From Haemophilus haemolyticus_L (GTDB taxonomy: Bacteria; Pseudomonadota; Gammaproteobacteria; Enterobacterales; Pasteurellaceae), in contig NZ_QQGY01000011.1 in NCBI RefSeq assembly GCF_003490595.1, positions 8,664-72,663 of the forward strand: a stretch of DNA of 64,000 nt, given 5' to 3'. Position numbers and translations under genes: made by a program. The notes beneath the pieces are model-generated. The model saw only the letters and a list, made by a program, of their open reading frames with translations. It was not told the DNA's origin and searched no databases. Below, one piece after another: positions 52,100 through 60,741 of this stretch. Numbering within the stretch: the stretch's first letter is position 1; the number at the start of each line of letters is the position of its first letter.

Positions 52100-53392
52100 A
52101 TGATGGATGAACAATCACTTTTAGCTTTTGATACACAACATATTTGGCATCCTTATTCTTCAGTTTCTTCAGATATGCCACTTTATGCGGTAGAACGTGC
52201 TGATGGCGTGATGATAACCTTAAAAGATGGCCGTCGTTTGATTGATGGCATGTCTTCTTGGTGGGCGGCGTTGCATGGTTATAATCATCCTCGTTTAAAT
52301 TCGGCTGCACAGAATCAGTTGGCAAAAATGAGCCATATTATGTTTGGCGGTTTTACCCATGAACCTGCGGTGGAATTAGCTCAATTATTAGTACAAATTT
52401 TGCCAAATGGATTAGATAAGATCTTTTTTGCTGATAGTGGTTCTGTTGCTGTGGAAGTAGCGATGAAAATGGCTATTCAATATCAGCACGCTAAAGGGGA
52501 AGTACAACGACAAAAATTCGCCACCATCCGTTCGGGTTATCATGGCGATACCTGGAATGCGATGTCTGTGTGTGATCCAACCACGGGTATGCATCATTTA
52601 TTTCATCATAGCCTGCCCGTACAATATTTCCTTCCTCAACCCAATATTCCATTTAATGAATCTTGGAATGATTGTGTGATGGAACCTTTAGCTGATTTAC
52701 TTAAGGAAAAAGGTCGCGAAATCGCCGCACTTATTTTAGAGCCTGTCGTGCAAGGTGCGGGCGGCATGTATTTTTATTCGCCAATTTATTTAGTGAAAGC
52801 GCAAGCGCTTTGTAAACAATATGGTGTATTGCTAATTTTTGATGAAATTGCTACAGGTTTTGGCCGCACAGGGAAATTATTTGCTGCTGAGCATGCTGGG
52901 ATTTCGCCAGATATTATGTGTATCGGTAAAGCCTTAACCGGTGGTTATTTAACTTTATCGGCAAGCATTACGACCACTGAAATTGCGCAAACTATTTGCC
53001 GCGGTGAGGCTAAATGTTTTATGCATGGACCCACTTTTATGGCAAATCCGTTGGCTTGTGCGATTGCAGCAGAATCTATCCGTTTATTGTTGGAAAGCCC
53101 TTGGCAACAAAATATTCAGCGAATTGAATCTTCCTTAAAACAACAGCTTTCACCTTTAGCTGAAAAAGATTACGTCAAAGAAGTTCGCGTATTAGGGGCG
53201 ATTGGGGTGGTCGAAATGAAAAGTGCGGTAAATATGAAAACTTTAGTCCCACGTTTTGTGGAACAAGGTGTTTGGATTCGGCCTTTCGGAAAATTGGTTT
53301 ATGTGATGCCGCCCTTTGTGATTAAAGATGATGAACTTCATAAATTAACGAAAGGCATGATTCTGGCTTTAACGCAGGAATATGAACATTAG
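52100..53392 (+). CDS. bioA: Adenosylmethionine-8-amino-7-oxononanoate aminotransferase
   Basis: PLP aminotransferase converting KAPA to DAPA in biotin synthesis. Motifs: HIWHPYSSVSSD, DGMSSWWAALHGYNHPRLN, FADSGSVAVEVAMKMA, YHGDTWNAMSVCDP, LIFDEIATGFGRTGKLFAAEHAGI and the PLP lysine in CIGKALTGGYLTLSA. 430 residues. First gene of bioAFGCD, each following closely. The start has two adjacent ATGs (52100, 52103). No BirA operator was recognised upstream. Confidence 0.96.
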   Translation: MMDEQSLLAFDTQHIWHPYSSVSSDMPLYAVERADGVMITLKDGRRLIDGMSSWWAALHGYNHPRLNSAAQNQLAKMSHIMFGGFTHEPAVELAQLLVQILPNGLDKIFFADSGSVAVEVAMKMAIQYQHAKGEVQRQKFATIRSGYHGDTWNAMSVCDPTTGMHHLFHHSLPVQYFLPQPNIPFNESWNDCVMEPLADLLKEKGREIAALILEPVVQGAGGMYFYSPIYLVKAQALCKQYGVLLIFDEIATGFGRTGKLFAAEHAGISPDIMCIGKALTGGYLTLSASITTTEIAQTICRGEAKCFMHGPTFMANPLACAIAAESIRLLLESPWQQNIQRIESSLKQQLSPLAEKDYVKEVRVLGAIGVVEMKSAVNMKTLVPRFVEQGVWIRPFGKLVYVMPPFVIKDDELHKLTKGMILALTQEYEH

Positions 53393-53400
53393 GATAAAAA

Positions 53401-54543
53401 ATGGATGCTTTTAAACAGCAACTGGAAAAGCTTAGCGCACAAAATCAATATCGTTCAATTCCAGATTTAGTTCATCAAGGACGATATATTACGCGAGAAA
53501 ATCGCAAAATGCTGAATATGTCATCTAATGATTATTTAGGTTTGGCATCAAATGAAAACTTGCGCCAGTCTTTTTTACAACAATATGGTGATAATTTCCC
53601 TTCTTTTACCAGTTCTTCGTCTCGTTTATTAACGGGAAATTTTCCGATTTATACCGATCTTGAGCAGCTCATTGCTCAACGTTTCCAACGAGAAAGTGCT
53701 TTATTATTTAACAGTGGCTATCACGCCAATCTTGGTATTTTACCAGCGTTGACGACAACAAAAAGTTTAATTTTGGCAGATAAATTAGTGCATGCCAGCA
53801 TGATTGATGGCATTCGTTTAAGCCAATGTGAGTTCTTTCGTTATCGTCATAATGATTATGAACATCTAAAGAGTCTGCTCGAAAAAAATGCCGGAAAATT
53901 TGACCGCACTTTTATTGTGACAGAGTCCGTTTTTAGTATGGATGGCGATGTAGCTGATTTGAAGTATCTTGTTCAATTAAAAAAACAGTTTCCAGATACT
54001 TATCTTTATGTGGATGAAGCCCATGCAATAGGCGTTTACGGTAAAAACGGATTAGGTATTGCCGAACGAGCTAATGTGATAGCTGATATAGATTTGTTGG
54101 TTGGCACTTTTGGCAAGGCCTTAGCTTCAATGGGGGCTTATGTCGTCTGTGATCAAATATTAAAAGAATGTTTGATTAATCAAATGCGTCCATTGATTTT
54201 TTCAACCGCGCTTCCGCCATTTAATGTGGCTTGGACTCATTTTATTTTTGAACGATTACCACAACTTTCAAAAGAAAGAACGCATCTTGAGCGGTTAAGT
54301 GCATTTTTACGCCAAGAAGTGGAGCATAGAACGCAAATAATGCCAAGCCAAACTTGCATTGTTCCCTATATTTTAGGTGAGAACGAAGCAACCCTTGCCA
54401 AGGCGAAAGATCTGCAAGAGCAAGGTTATTATTGCTTGCCGATTAGACCACCGACAGTACCAAAAGGTACATCCAGAATACGATTGTCTTTGACGGCAGA
54501 TATGACAATAGATGAAGTAAAACAGTTTGTGGCATGCTTATAA
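53401..54543 (+). CDS. bioF: 8-amino-7-oxononanoate synthase
   Basis: PLP enzyme condensing pimeloyl-ACP and alanine to KAPA. 380 residues. SSNDYLGLASNENLRQS, SSSSRLLTGNFPIYTDLEQLIAQ, VDEAHAIGVYGKNGLGIAER and the PLP lysine in GTFGKALASMGAYVVCD. The 8-base gap to bioA and 9-base gap to bioG fit one operon. A USS at 53902 encodes DRTFIV. Confidence 0.96.
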   Translation: MDAFKQQLEKLSAQNQYRSIPDLVHQGRYITRENRKMLNMSSNDYLGLASNENLRQSFLQQYGDNFPSFTSSSSRLLTGNFPIYTDLEQLIAQRFQRESALLFNSGYHANLGILPALTTTKSLILADKLVHASMIDGIRLSQCEFFRYRHNDYEHLKSLLEKNAGKFDRTFIVTESVFSMDGDVADLKYLVQLKKQFPDTYLYVDEAHAIGVYGKNGLGIAERANVIADIDLLVGTFGKALASMGAYVVCDQILKECLINQMRPLIFSTALPPFNVAWTHFIFERLPQLSKERTHLERLSAFLRQEVEHRTQIMPSQTCIVPYILGENEATLAKAKDLQEQGYYCLPIRPPTVPKGTSRIRLSLTADMTIDEVKQFVACL

Positions 54544-54552
54544 GGAAATAAT

Positions 54553-55200
54553 GTGAAAACGAAATTTTATGATCATCAAGGTGAGCATTTAATAGTTTAT
54601 TTTGCTGGCTGGGGAACACCTCTTGATGCTGTGGCTCATTTGATTTTGCCAACAGATCATGATTTATTAATTTGCTACGATTATCAAGATTTGAAGTTAG
54701 ATTTTGATTTTTCTGCCTATCAGCAAATTCGTGTAGTGGCATGGTCAATGGGTGTTTGGGTGGCAGAGCGAGTATTACAAGGAATCACCTTACAATCAGC
54801 AACAGCAGTGAATGGCACAGGTTTACCTTGTAATGATAGCTTTGGTATTCCCTATGCTATTTTTAAAGATACGTTAGATAATCTCACAGAAAATACTCGT
54901 TCAAAGTTTGAACGTAGAATTTGTGGTGACAAAGTATCTTTTGAACGTTATCAACAATTTTCTGCACGACCATTTAACGAAATTCATCAAGAACTCACCG
55001 CACTTTTTACGATGATTCAGAAAGATAAACGTGCCGATCTTATTCACTGGACAAATGCATGGATTAGTTCTCGCGATAAAATTTTTATGCCAGCTAATCA
55101 GCACCAATATTGGGCATCGTGTTGTGCGGTTCAGGAAATAGAGGGTGAGCATTATGTGTTTTCAAGATTTACCCACTGGTCGGCATTATGGAATCATTAA
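54553..55200 (+). CDS. bioG: Pimeloyl-ACP methyl ester esterase BioG
   Basis: Serine hydrolase that removes the methyl group from pimeloyl-ACP methyl ester, ending the modified fatty acid route; BioG takes the place of BioH in Haemophilus and other genera. 215 residues: GWGTPLDAVAHLILP, nucleophile in VVAWSMGVWVAERVL (S65), and a C-terminal His region GEHYVFSRFTHWSALW. Starts with GTG at 54553, with AAGGAAATA upstream. Overlaps bioC by 13 bases. Confidence 0.93.
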   Translation: MKTKFYDHQGEHLIVYFAGWGTPLDAVAHLILPTDHDLLICYDYQDLKLDFDFSAYQQIRVVAWSMGVWVAERVLQGITLQSATAVNGTGLPCNDSFGIPYAIFKDTLDNLTENTRSKFERRICGDKVSFERYQQFSARPFNEIHQELTALFTMIQKDKRADLIHWTNAWISSRDKIFMPANQHQYWASCCAVQEIEGEHYVFSRFTHWSALWNH

Positions 55201-55970
55201 CTTCCGTAAATAAATCGCGTATTCAACAAGCCTTCCAAAAAGCTTTAAATAGTTATGATGAACATGCGTTAATTCAACAAAAAATGAATATTAAATTAAT
55301 GATGCATTTGCAAGACTATTTACCAAATGGATCATTAGATAGCGTTTTGGAACTCGGTTGCGGGTCTGGTATGTTGAGTGCATTGTTGCAAAAACAGATT
55401 TCAGCCAATTATTGGTTATTTAATGATTTGTGCGATGTACGCTCTCTACTTGCTGAAAAGCTGATTCAACCCTTTGATTTTTATTGTGGTGATGCAGAGA
55501 ACTTTCCTTTTCAACGACAATTTGACTTGATTGCAAGTGCATCAGCTTTACAGTGGTTCCATCATCCTGACAATTTTATTTCCCATTGTAAAACAGGATT
55601 GAAACCTAATGGTTTATTGGCGATTACGACTTTTGGTGAAGACAATTTAAAGGAGATTCGCCAAATGACGAATGTGGGGTTAAGTTATCCGAATTTATCT
55701 CAATGGCAAAATTGGTTAGCCAATGATTTTGAGCTTTTATGGTGTGAGGATTTTAATGTAATACTAGACTTTGATACACCATTGGATGTACTCAAACATC
55801 TGAAATATACAGGTGTAACAGCGACTAACCAGAAAAATTGGACAAGAAAAAATTTCAACAAATTTATTGATGATTACTTGAAGGCTTTTAGTTTGCCATC
55901 GGGTAAAGTTCGGTTAACTTATCATCCATTGTTTTTTATCGCACGTTATTCTCGTGCTGGAAATCAGTAA
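55188..55970 (+). CDS. bioC: Malonyl-ACP O-methyltransferase BioC
   Basis: SAM-dependent methyltransferase that starts pimelate synthesis by methylating malonyl-ACP. 260 residues: SAM loop VLELGCGSGMLSALL, DFYCGDAENFPF, and IASASALQWFHHPDNF typical of BioC. Starts inside the 3' end of bioG, so coupled with it. Together BioC and BioG define the path length via FabB/FabF elongation. Confidence 0.94.
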   Translation: MESLTSVNKSRIQQAFQKALNSYDEHALIQQKMNIKLMMHLQDYLPNGSLDSVLELGCGSGMLSALLQKQISANYWLFNDLCDVRSLLAEKLIQPFDFYCGDAENFPFQRQFDLIASASALQWFHHPDNFISHCKTGLKPNGLLAITTFGEDNLKEIRQMTNVGLSYPNLSQWQNWLANDFELLWCEDFNVILDFDTPLDVLKHLKYTGVTATNQKNWTRKNFNKFIDDYLKAFSLPSGKVRLTYHPLFFIARYSRAGNQ

Positions 55971-55979
55971 GGCGTATTT

Positions 55980-56621
55980 ATGGGCAAGGTTATTTTTGTA
56001 TCGGGCATTGATACCGATGTAGGTAAAACGGTTGCAACAGGCATTTATGCCAAAAAGTTGATGGAACAAGGCTTTTCCGTTATTACACAAAAAATGATTC
56101 AAACAGGCTGTAAAAATATTTCTGATGATTTGCTTGTACATCGAAAGATTCAAGGCATTGATTTGACGGAAGAAGATTTACAAGGCGAAACCTGTCCTTA
56201 TCTTTTTGAATATCCTTGTTCTCCTCATTTAGCTGCAAAGCTCGAAGGGCGAGAAATTAATGAAAAAATGATTGAAAAATCTACCGCACTTTTGGCAGAA
56301 AAATATGATTATGTATTGTTGGAGGGGGCTGGTGGGTTAATGGTGCCTTATTATGAAGAGGCGACGACGTTAGATTATATCCAGTCAAACAATTACCCTT
56401 TGATTTTGGTGACATCGGGAAAATTAGGGAGCATAAACCACACATTATTAAGTTTAGAGGCTTGTCGTTCTCATGGTGTGTCAGTGCTAAGCGTAATGTA
56501 TAACGGTTATCCAGAATATGATCCTATTATTAGTCAAGAGACACAAGGCTATTTAAAGGGTTATCTTAAAAGATATTTTCCTGAAACGGGATTTGAATGC
56601 TTTGGGCGCATTGAAATTTAA
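55980..56621 (+). CDS. bioD: Dethiobiotin synthetase
   Basis: ATP-dependent carboxylase closing the ureido ring of dethiobiotin. 213 residues; P-loop SGIDTDVGKTVATGIYAKKL, and the LEGAGGLMVPYYEEATTLDYIQ segment. Last gene of the bio cluster; bioB is not in the window. The gap to lolD is 81 bases and contains no clear terminator. Confidence 0.96.
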   Translation: MGKVIFVSGIDTDVGKTVATGIYAKKLMEQGFSVITQKMIQTGCKNISDDLLVHRKIQGIDLTEEDLQGETCPYLFEYPCSPHLAAKLEGREINEKMIEKSTALLAEKYDYVLLEGAGGLMVPYYEEATTLDYIQSNNYPLILVTSGKLGSINHTLLSLEACRSHGVSVLSVMYNGYPEYDPIISQETQGYLKGYLKRYFPETGFECFGRIEI

Positions 56622-56702
56622 GCTCAGGGAAAAGTGTGGTAGACTCGCGCAAGTTTTTAATGAGATGATTTGCTGCTAAAGAGCGGTTAAAACGAGTAAA
56701 AA

Positions 56703-57386
56703 ATGAATAACTATTTATTAAAATGCGAAAACATCAATAAATTTTATCAAGAAGGTGAAAATCAAACGCAAGTATTAAAAGGCGTTTCTTTTTCTATGGA
56801 ACCTGCAGAGTTGGTTGCGATTGTGGGAAGCTCTGGTTCAGGGAAAAGTACGTTATTGCATACTTTGGGTGGCTTAGATCAGCCAAGTAGTGGGGAAGTG
56901 TTTATTAATGGACAATCCTTGCAAAAAGCATCGGCTAATGAATTAGCTGCTTTGCGTAATCGTTATTTAGGATTTGTGTATCAATTCCATCATTTAATGG
57001 CGGACTTTACCGCACTTGAAAATGTGATGATGCCGATGTTGATTGGTCATCAAAATAAAACAGAAGCGAAAGATCGTGCCGAAAAAATGCTAAGTGCGGT
57101 GGGATTAAGTCATAGAATGACGCATCGTCCATCAGCGCTTTCTGGTGGAGAACGTCAGCGAGTGGCGATTGCACGAGCTTTGGTGAATAATCCATCGTTA
57201 GTTTTAGCGGATGAGCCCACAGGAAATCTCGATCACAAGACCACTGAAAGCATTTTTGAACTCATTCAACACCTCAATCAAGAGCAAAATATCGCTTTTT
57301 TATTAGTCACTCACGATATGGGGCTTGCTGAAAAATTATCACGTCGTTTAGTTATGCAAGATGGTATTTTGAAGGAAGGTGTGTGA
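56703..57386 (+). CDS. lolD: Lipoprotein-releasing ATPase LolD
   Basis: ATPase of the LolCDE complex. 227 residues: Walker A GSSGSGKSTLL, the Q-loop YQFHHLMADFTALENVMMPM, LSGGERQRVAIARALVNNPSLVLADEPTGNLD, and the His switch LLVTHDMG. MacB-type ABC class. ATG at 56703, and its TGA overlaps the ATG of the next gene (ATGA), so they are coupled. Confidence 0.96.
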   Translation: MNNYLLKCENINKFYQEGENQTQVLKGVSFSMEPAELVAIVGSSGSGKSTLLHTLGGLDQPSSGEVFINGQSLQKASANELAALRNRYLGFVYQFHHLMADFTALENVMMPMLIGHQNKTEAKDRAEKMLSAVGLSHRMTHRPSALSGGERQRVAIARALVNNPSLVLADEPTGNLDHKTTESIFELIQHLNQEQNIAFLLVTHDMGLAEKLSRRLVMQDGILKEGV

Positions 57387-58636
57387 TGAATACGCCGTTT
57401 TTTATTAGTTGGTGTTATCAACGTGGCAAGCAGAAAAATCCTTTGGTTGCATTAATTGCAAAATTTTCAGCTATCGGTATTGCGCTGGGGGTTGCAGTTT
57501 TAATTGTTGGTTTAAGTGCGATGAATGGTTTTGAGCGTGAGCTTAATCAACGGATTTTGGCAGTCGTGCCGCATATTGAGATTTTTTCTGCGCCTCAAGC
57601 GAAAGATCCCACAATTCATCATTGGCAAAATTTAGAAAAACGCCTACAACAAAATCCACAAATTAAAGGAATCTCTCCTTTTGTTAGCTTTACGGCATTG
57701 GTAGAAAATGGCTCAAAATTGAAAGTTGTTCAGGTGAAGGGCATTGAAAAACAAGCAGAAGATCGCGTGAGCTCTCTTGGTAATTTCGTACAAGAGCAAG
57801 GCTGGGATACATTTGGGAAAGAAGGTGGATTAGTCTTGGGATCAGGTATTGCTAGAGAACTTGATGTAAAAGTTGGGGATTGGATTACTTTACTTATTTC
57901 TCAACAAAACGGCGATGAACAACTTTCTCAACCCACTCGTGAACGCGTGCAAGTCACTGCAATTTTACGTTTAGATGGGCAACTGGATTATAGTTATGCC
58001 TTATTACCGCTTGCTCAAGCGCAAGAATTTTTGGCTTATAAATCAGATCAAATAACAGGTGTTGAATTGAAATTAGATGATCCTTTTTCTGTGAAAAATC
58101 TGGATTTATCTATGCTTAATGATTATCCGCAGATGCTTTATATTCAAAACTGGATTGGTAAATTTGGTTATATGTATCGCGATATTCAACTTATTCGAAC
58201 AGTGATGTACATCGCCATGGTGCTCGTGATTGGGGTAGCATGTTTTAATATTGTTTCTACGCTGATTATGGCGGTAAAAGATAAGCAGGGCGATATAGCC
58301 ATTATGCGCACGCTTGGAGCGAATAATGCGTTCATTAAACGTATTTTTATTTGGTATGGCTTACAGGCAGGAATGAAAGGTTGCTTAATTGGTATTGTAT
58401 TAGGCATTATACTTGCATTAAATCTTACAACTTTTATTCAAGGTATTGAGTGGGTTATCGGCAAGAAATTATTATCGGGAGATGTGTATTTTGTGGATTT
58501 CTTGCCAAGCGAGTTACATTGGTTGGATGTTTTGATGGTGTTAGTCGCAGCGCTTGCATTGAGTTTAATTGCTAGTCTTTATCCAGCAAGTAGGGCAGCT
58601 AAATTACAACCAGCACAAGTATTAAGTAGCCATTAA
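57386..58636 (+). CDS. lolE: Lipoprotein-releasing permease (LolC/LolE family), likely LolE
   Basis: Second inner-membrane subunit of LolCDE. 416 residues, FtsX-type topology: first helix (FSAIGIALGVAVLIVGLSAMNGF), periplasmic domain, then three helices (VMYIAMVLVIGVACFNIVSTLIM, GCLIGIVLGIILALNLTTF, LVAALALSLIASLYPASRAA) and end KLQPAQVLSSH. Coupled to lolD. The paralogue at 50.9 kb provides the other half, as expected for the heterodimeric gammaproteobacterial form. C or E naming is by context. Confidence 0.93.
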   Translation: MNTPFFISWCYQRGKQKNPLVALIAKFSAIGIALGVAVLIVGLSAMNGFERELNQRILAVVPHIEIFSAPQAKDPTIHHWQNLEKRLQQNPQIKGISPFVSFTALVENGSKLKVVQVKGIEKQAEDRVSSLGNFVQEQGWDTFGKEGGLVLGSGIARELDVKVGDWITLLISQQNGDEQLSQPTRERVQVTAILRLDGQLDYSYALLPLAQAQEFLAYKSDQITGVELKLDDPFSVKNLDLSMLNDYPQMLYIQNWIGKFGYMYRDIQLIRTVMYIAMVLVIGVACFNIVSTLIMAVKDKQGDIAIMRTLGANNAFIKRIFIWYGLQAGMKGCLIGIVLGIILALNLTTFIQGIEWVIGKKLLSGDVYFVDFLPSELHWLDVLMVLVAALALSLIASLYPASRAAKLQPAQVLSSH

Positions 58637-58644
58637 TTTTGTGA

Positions 58645-58674
58645 ATACCGCATGAAAGTGCGGTATTTTTTTGT
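58645..58674 (+). terminator. Rho-independent terminator after lolE
   Basis: ATACCGCA-tgaaag-TGCGGTAT followed by a T run (TTTTTTTG); contains a single USS core in its 3' half. Confidence 0.9.
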
Positions 58675-58773
58675 CTTTTATTCACTCAATATTTCACTTT
58701 ATTCGGCTTGCAAGCATGCACCAAAGATAGTTTAATAGAGAATCTGTAGGTTTTGTTCTAAAAAAAACACGAC

Positions 58774-58791
58774 GAACTAGTTTACTAGTAC
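58774..58791 (+). promoter_or_regulatory. TrpR operator upstream of the DAHP synthase gene
   Basis: GAACTAGTTTACTAGTAC differs by one base from the E. coli trp operator core GAACTAGTTAACTAGTAC, an inverted CTAGT repeat. It lies 64 bases before the start codon and overlaps the likely -10 region (with TTGTTC at 58753 as a possible -35). Strong match to the TrpR consensus. Confidence 0.82.
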
Positions 58792-58854
58792 AAAAAATAA
58801 GTGTAGATTACCTACATAATTAAAACACAACATTTGAAAGTTTGAGAGTGATAT

Positions 58855-59943
58855 ATGGCTAAAGAGAAAATTGAAATTGTCGTGGCAAACGACGATACGC
58901 GAATTGAAAAGGTCGATCAGGTGTTACCACCCATTGCCTTATTAGAAAAATACCCTGCTAGTGAACATGCTGCGGCATTAGTGAAGCAAACTCGTCATGA
59001 GGCACATAATATTATTCATGGTAAAGATGATCGTTTATTAGTGATTATCGGTCCTTGCTCTATTCATGATCCGAAAGCGGCAATTGAGTATGCAAACCGT
59101 TTAAAACCATTACGTGAAAAATATAAAGATAGCCTTGAAATTATTATGCGTGTGTATTTTGAGAAACCACGTACAACTGTGGGCTGGAAAGGTTTAATTA
59201 ACGATCCGTATTTAAATGATACTTATCGTTTAAATGATGGTTTACGCATTGCACGAAAATTACTTTCTGATATTAATGATTTAGGTGTGCCATCTGCCGG
59301 TGAATTTTTAGATATGATCACGCCACAATATGTGGCAGATTTTATGAGCTGGGGCGCAATTGGGGCGCGTACAACAGAATCACAAGTTCACCGTGAGTTA
59401 GCCTCTGGTTTATCTTGTGCGGTTGGATTTAAAAATGCAACTAATGGTGGCGTGAAAGTTGCTTTAGATGCAATTGGCGCAGCAGAAGCCCCTCATTATT
59501 TCTTATCTGTCACTAAATTTGGTCATTCAGCGATTGTTTCTACAAAAGGGAATGAAGATTGCCATATTATTTTACGTGGCGGAGATAAAGGACCGAACTA
59601 TAGCGCTGAAGATGTGGCAAAAGTTTGTGCAGATATTGAGAAATCTGGCCGAATCCCTCATGTCATGATTGATTTTAGCCATGCAAATAGCTGTAAACAA
59701 TTTAAAAAACAAATGGACGTTTGCCAAGACGTATGTAATCAGATTGCATCTGGTTCTAAACAAATCTTTGGCGTAATGGTGGAAAGCCATTTAGTGGAAG
59801 GTCGTCAAGATTTAGTTGATGGCAAAGCACAGACTTATGGACAAAGTATTACAGATGCGTGCATTGGATGGGAATCTTCTGAAAGATTATTGCAACAACT
59901 TTCTAATGCAGTGATTGCTAGACGTAAAGCGACGAGTCATTAA
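58855..59943 (+). CDS. aroG: 3-deoxy-7-phosphoheptulonate (DAHP) synthase, type I
   Basis: First step of the shikimate pathway: condenses erythrose 4-phosphate and PEP. 362 residues, AroFGH class Ialpha with the N-terminal extension, GPCSIHDPKAAIEYANRLKPL, MRVYFEKPRTTVGWKGLINDP, GARTTESQVHRELASGL and the metal ligands in FSHANSCKQ and GVMVESHLVEG. Aro isozyme type (which amino acid inhibits it) was not decided by eye; TrpR operator upstream suggests tryptophan repression as with E. coli aroH. Named aroG by family convention. Confidence 0.94.
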   Translation: MAKEKIEIVVANDDTRIEKVDQVLPPIALLEKYPASEHAAALVKQTRHEAHNIIHGKDDRLLVIIGPCSIHDPKAAIEYANRLKPLREKYKDSLEIIMRVYFEKPRTTVGWKGLINDPYLNDTYRLNDGLRIARKLLSDINDLGVPSAGEFLDMITPQYVADFMSWGAIGARTTESQVHRELASGLSCAVGFKNATNGGVKVALDAIGAAEAPHYFLSVTKFGHSAIVSTKGNEDCHIILRGGDKGPNYSAEDVAKVCADIEKSGRIPHVMIDFSHANSCKQFKKQMDVCQDVCNQIASGSKQIFGVMVESHLVEGRQDLVDGKAQTYGQSITDACIGWESSERLLQQLSNAVIARRKATSH

Positions 59944-59970
59944 TTTAAATATAATCTAGATACTAGATAG

Positions 59971-60003
59971 AAGTGCGGTTGATTTTCACCGCACTTTTTT
60001 TAT
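59971..60003. terminator. USS-dyad terminator after aroG
   Basis: AAGTGCGGT-tgattttc-ACCGCACTT, a perfect 9-bp stem followed by TTTTTTATTT; between convergent aroG and the UmuD-like gene. Confidence 0.85.
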
Positions 60004-60013
60004 TTGCTTTTAA

Positions 60014-60454
60014 CTATGCTGCCCATTTCATTTTATCGCGACGTTTCATTTGATGAATCGTATTGGTTACGGTGCCGACAATAGGTAAATTCGACCAATC
60101 TTTGGTATTTATATTTGGTGTAGTGGAATCCAATGCCATGAAAAGGTAATTGCCGCTATGCGCCATAAATTCATAGACATGAAATTCGTTATTTTCTTCT
60201 AGCACAACAAGATCGCCTGAATAAAGATCGTCATTTTTTTCGACGACTAGCATATCTCCAGTTTCAATTCCCCAAGCTAACATATTTGGATTGGTTACAT
60301 GAATAAAACAGGTTTGCTTTGGACGCTTAATGCAATAAAGATTCAAGTCTAGTTTTTTATTGAATTTAAGGCTGTCATCCATATCACTGAAAAAAGGGAG
60401 CGGATTATAAGAAAAATCCATTTCATATTGTGCAGTCAAAGTTTGGTTGTTCAT
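60014..60454 (-). CDS. UmuD-like S24-family protein lacking the Ser-Lys dyad
   Basis: 146 residues aligned without gaps to the C-terminal domain of UmuD (for example GIETGDMLVVE for GISDGDLLIVD and GDLVVLEENNEFHVY for GDIVIAAVDGEFTVK). The catalytic serine (S60 in GDSM of UmuD) is Asn57 here and the catalytic lysine (K97) is Tyr94, with the same 37-residue spacing, so self-cleavage cannot occur by the known mechanism. The N-terminal arm has PLPFFSD like UmuD but no Cys-Gly cleavage site. Driven by a LexA-boxed promoter. No umuC follows it. Confidence 0.85.
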   Translation of the reverse strand: MNNQTLTAQYEMDFSYNPLPFFSDMDDSLKFNKKLDLNLYCIKRPKQTCFIHVTNPNMLAWGIETGDMLVVEKNDDLYSGDLVVLEENNEFHVYEFMAHSGNYLFMALDSTTPNINTKDWSNLPIVGTVTNTIHQMKRRDKMKWAA

Positions 60455-60518
60455 TCTCTTATCTCCTGTTAAATAATATGGATAAATAACCTTTTACCTT
60501 GTTTTTTTGTACAGTTAA

Positions 60519-60548
60519 ATTTTACTGGTGTTTCATACAGGATGTCAA
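60519..60548 (-). promoter_or_regulatory. SOS promoter (LexA box within the spacer)
   Basis: On the minus strand: TTGACA (60548-60543), an 18-base spacer, TAAAAT (60524-60519). The spacer contains CTGTATGAAACACCAG, a CTG-N10-CAG LexA box (plus-strand 60525-60540). LexA bound here would block polymerase. It lies about 65 bases upstream of the UmuD-like gene, and the ribosome site AGGAG precedes its ATG. Confidence 0.8.
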
Positions 60549-60741
60549 TAGGTTAAATAAAAAATTTTTTTATAAGTATGTTTTTAGAAAATATCTAACA
60601 AATTTAGAAAAAAGTTCACTTATTGGATAAAAAATAACAAAAAATATTTTCTTTCGATAAGAATTTACGCTATCTTTAATTCCCTTGTAGGTGGATTGGT
60701 AACAATCTGAAGTTAAATTTATTAAAAAGAAAGATAAAAGT

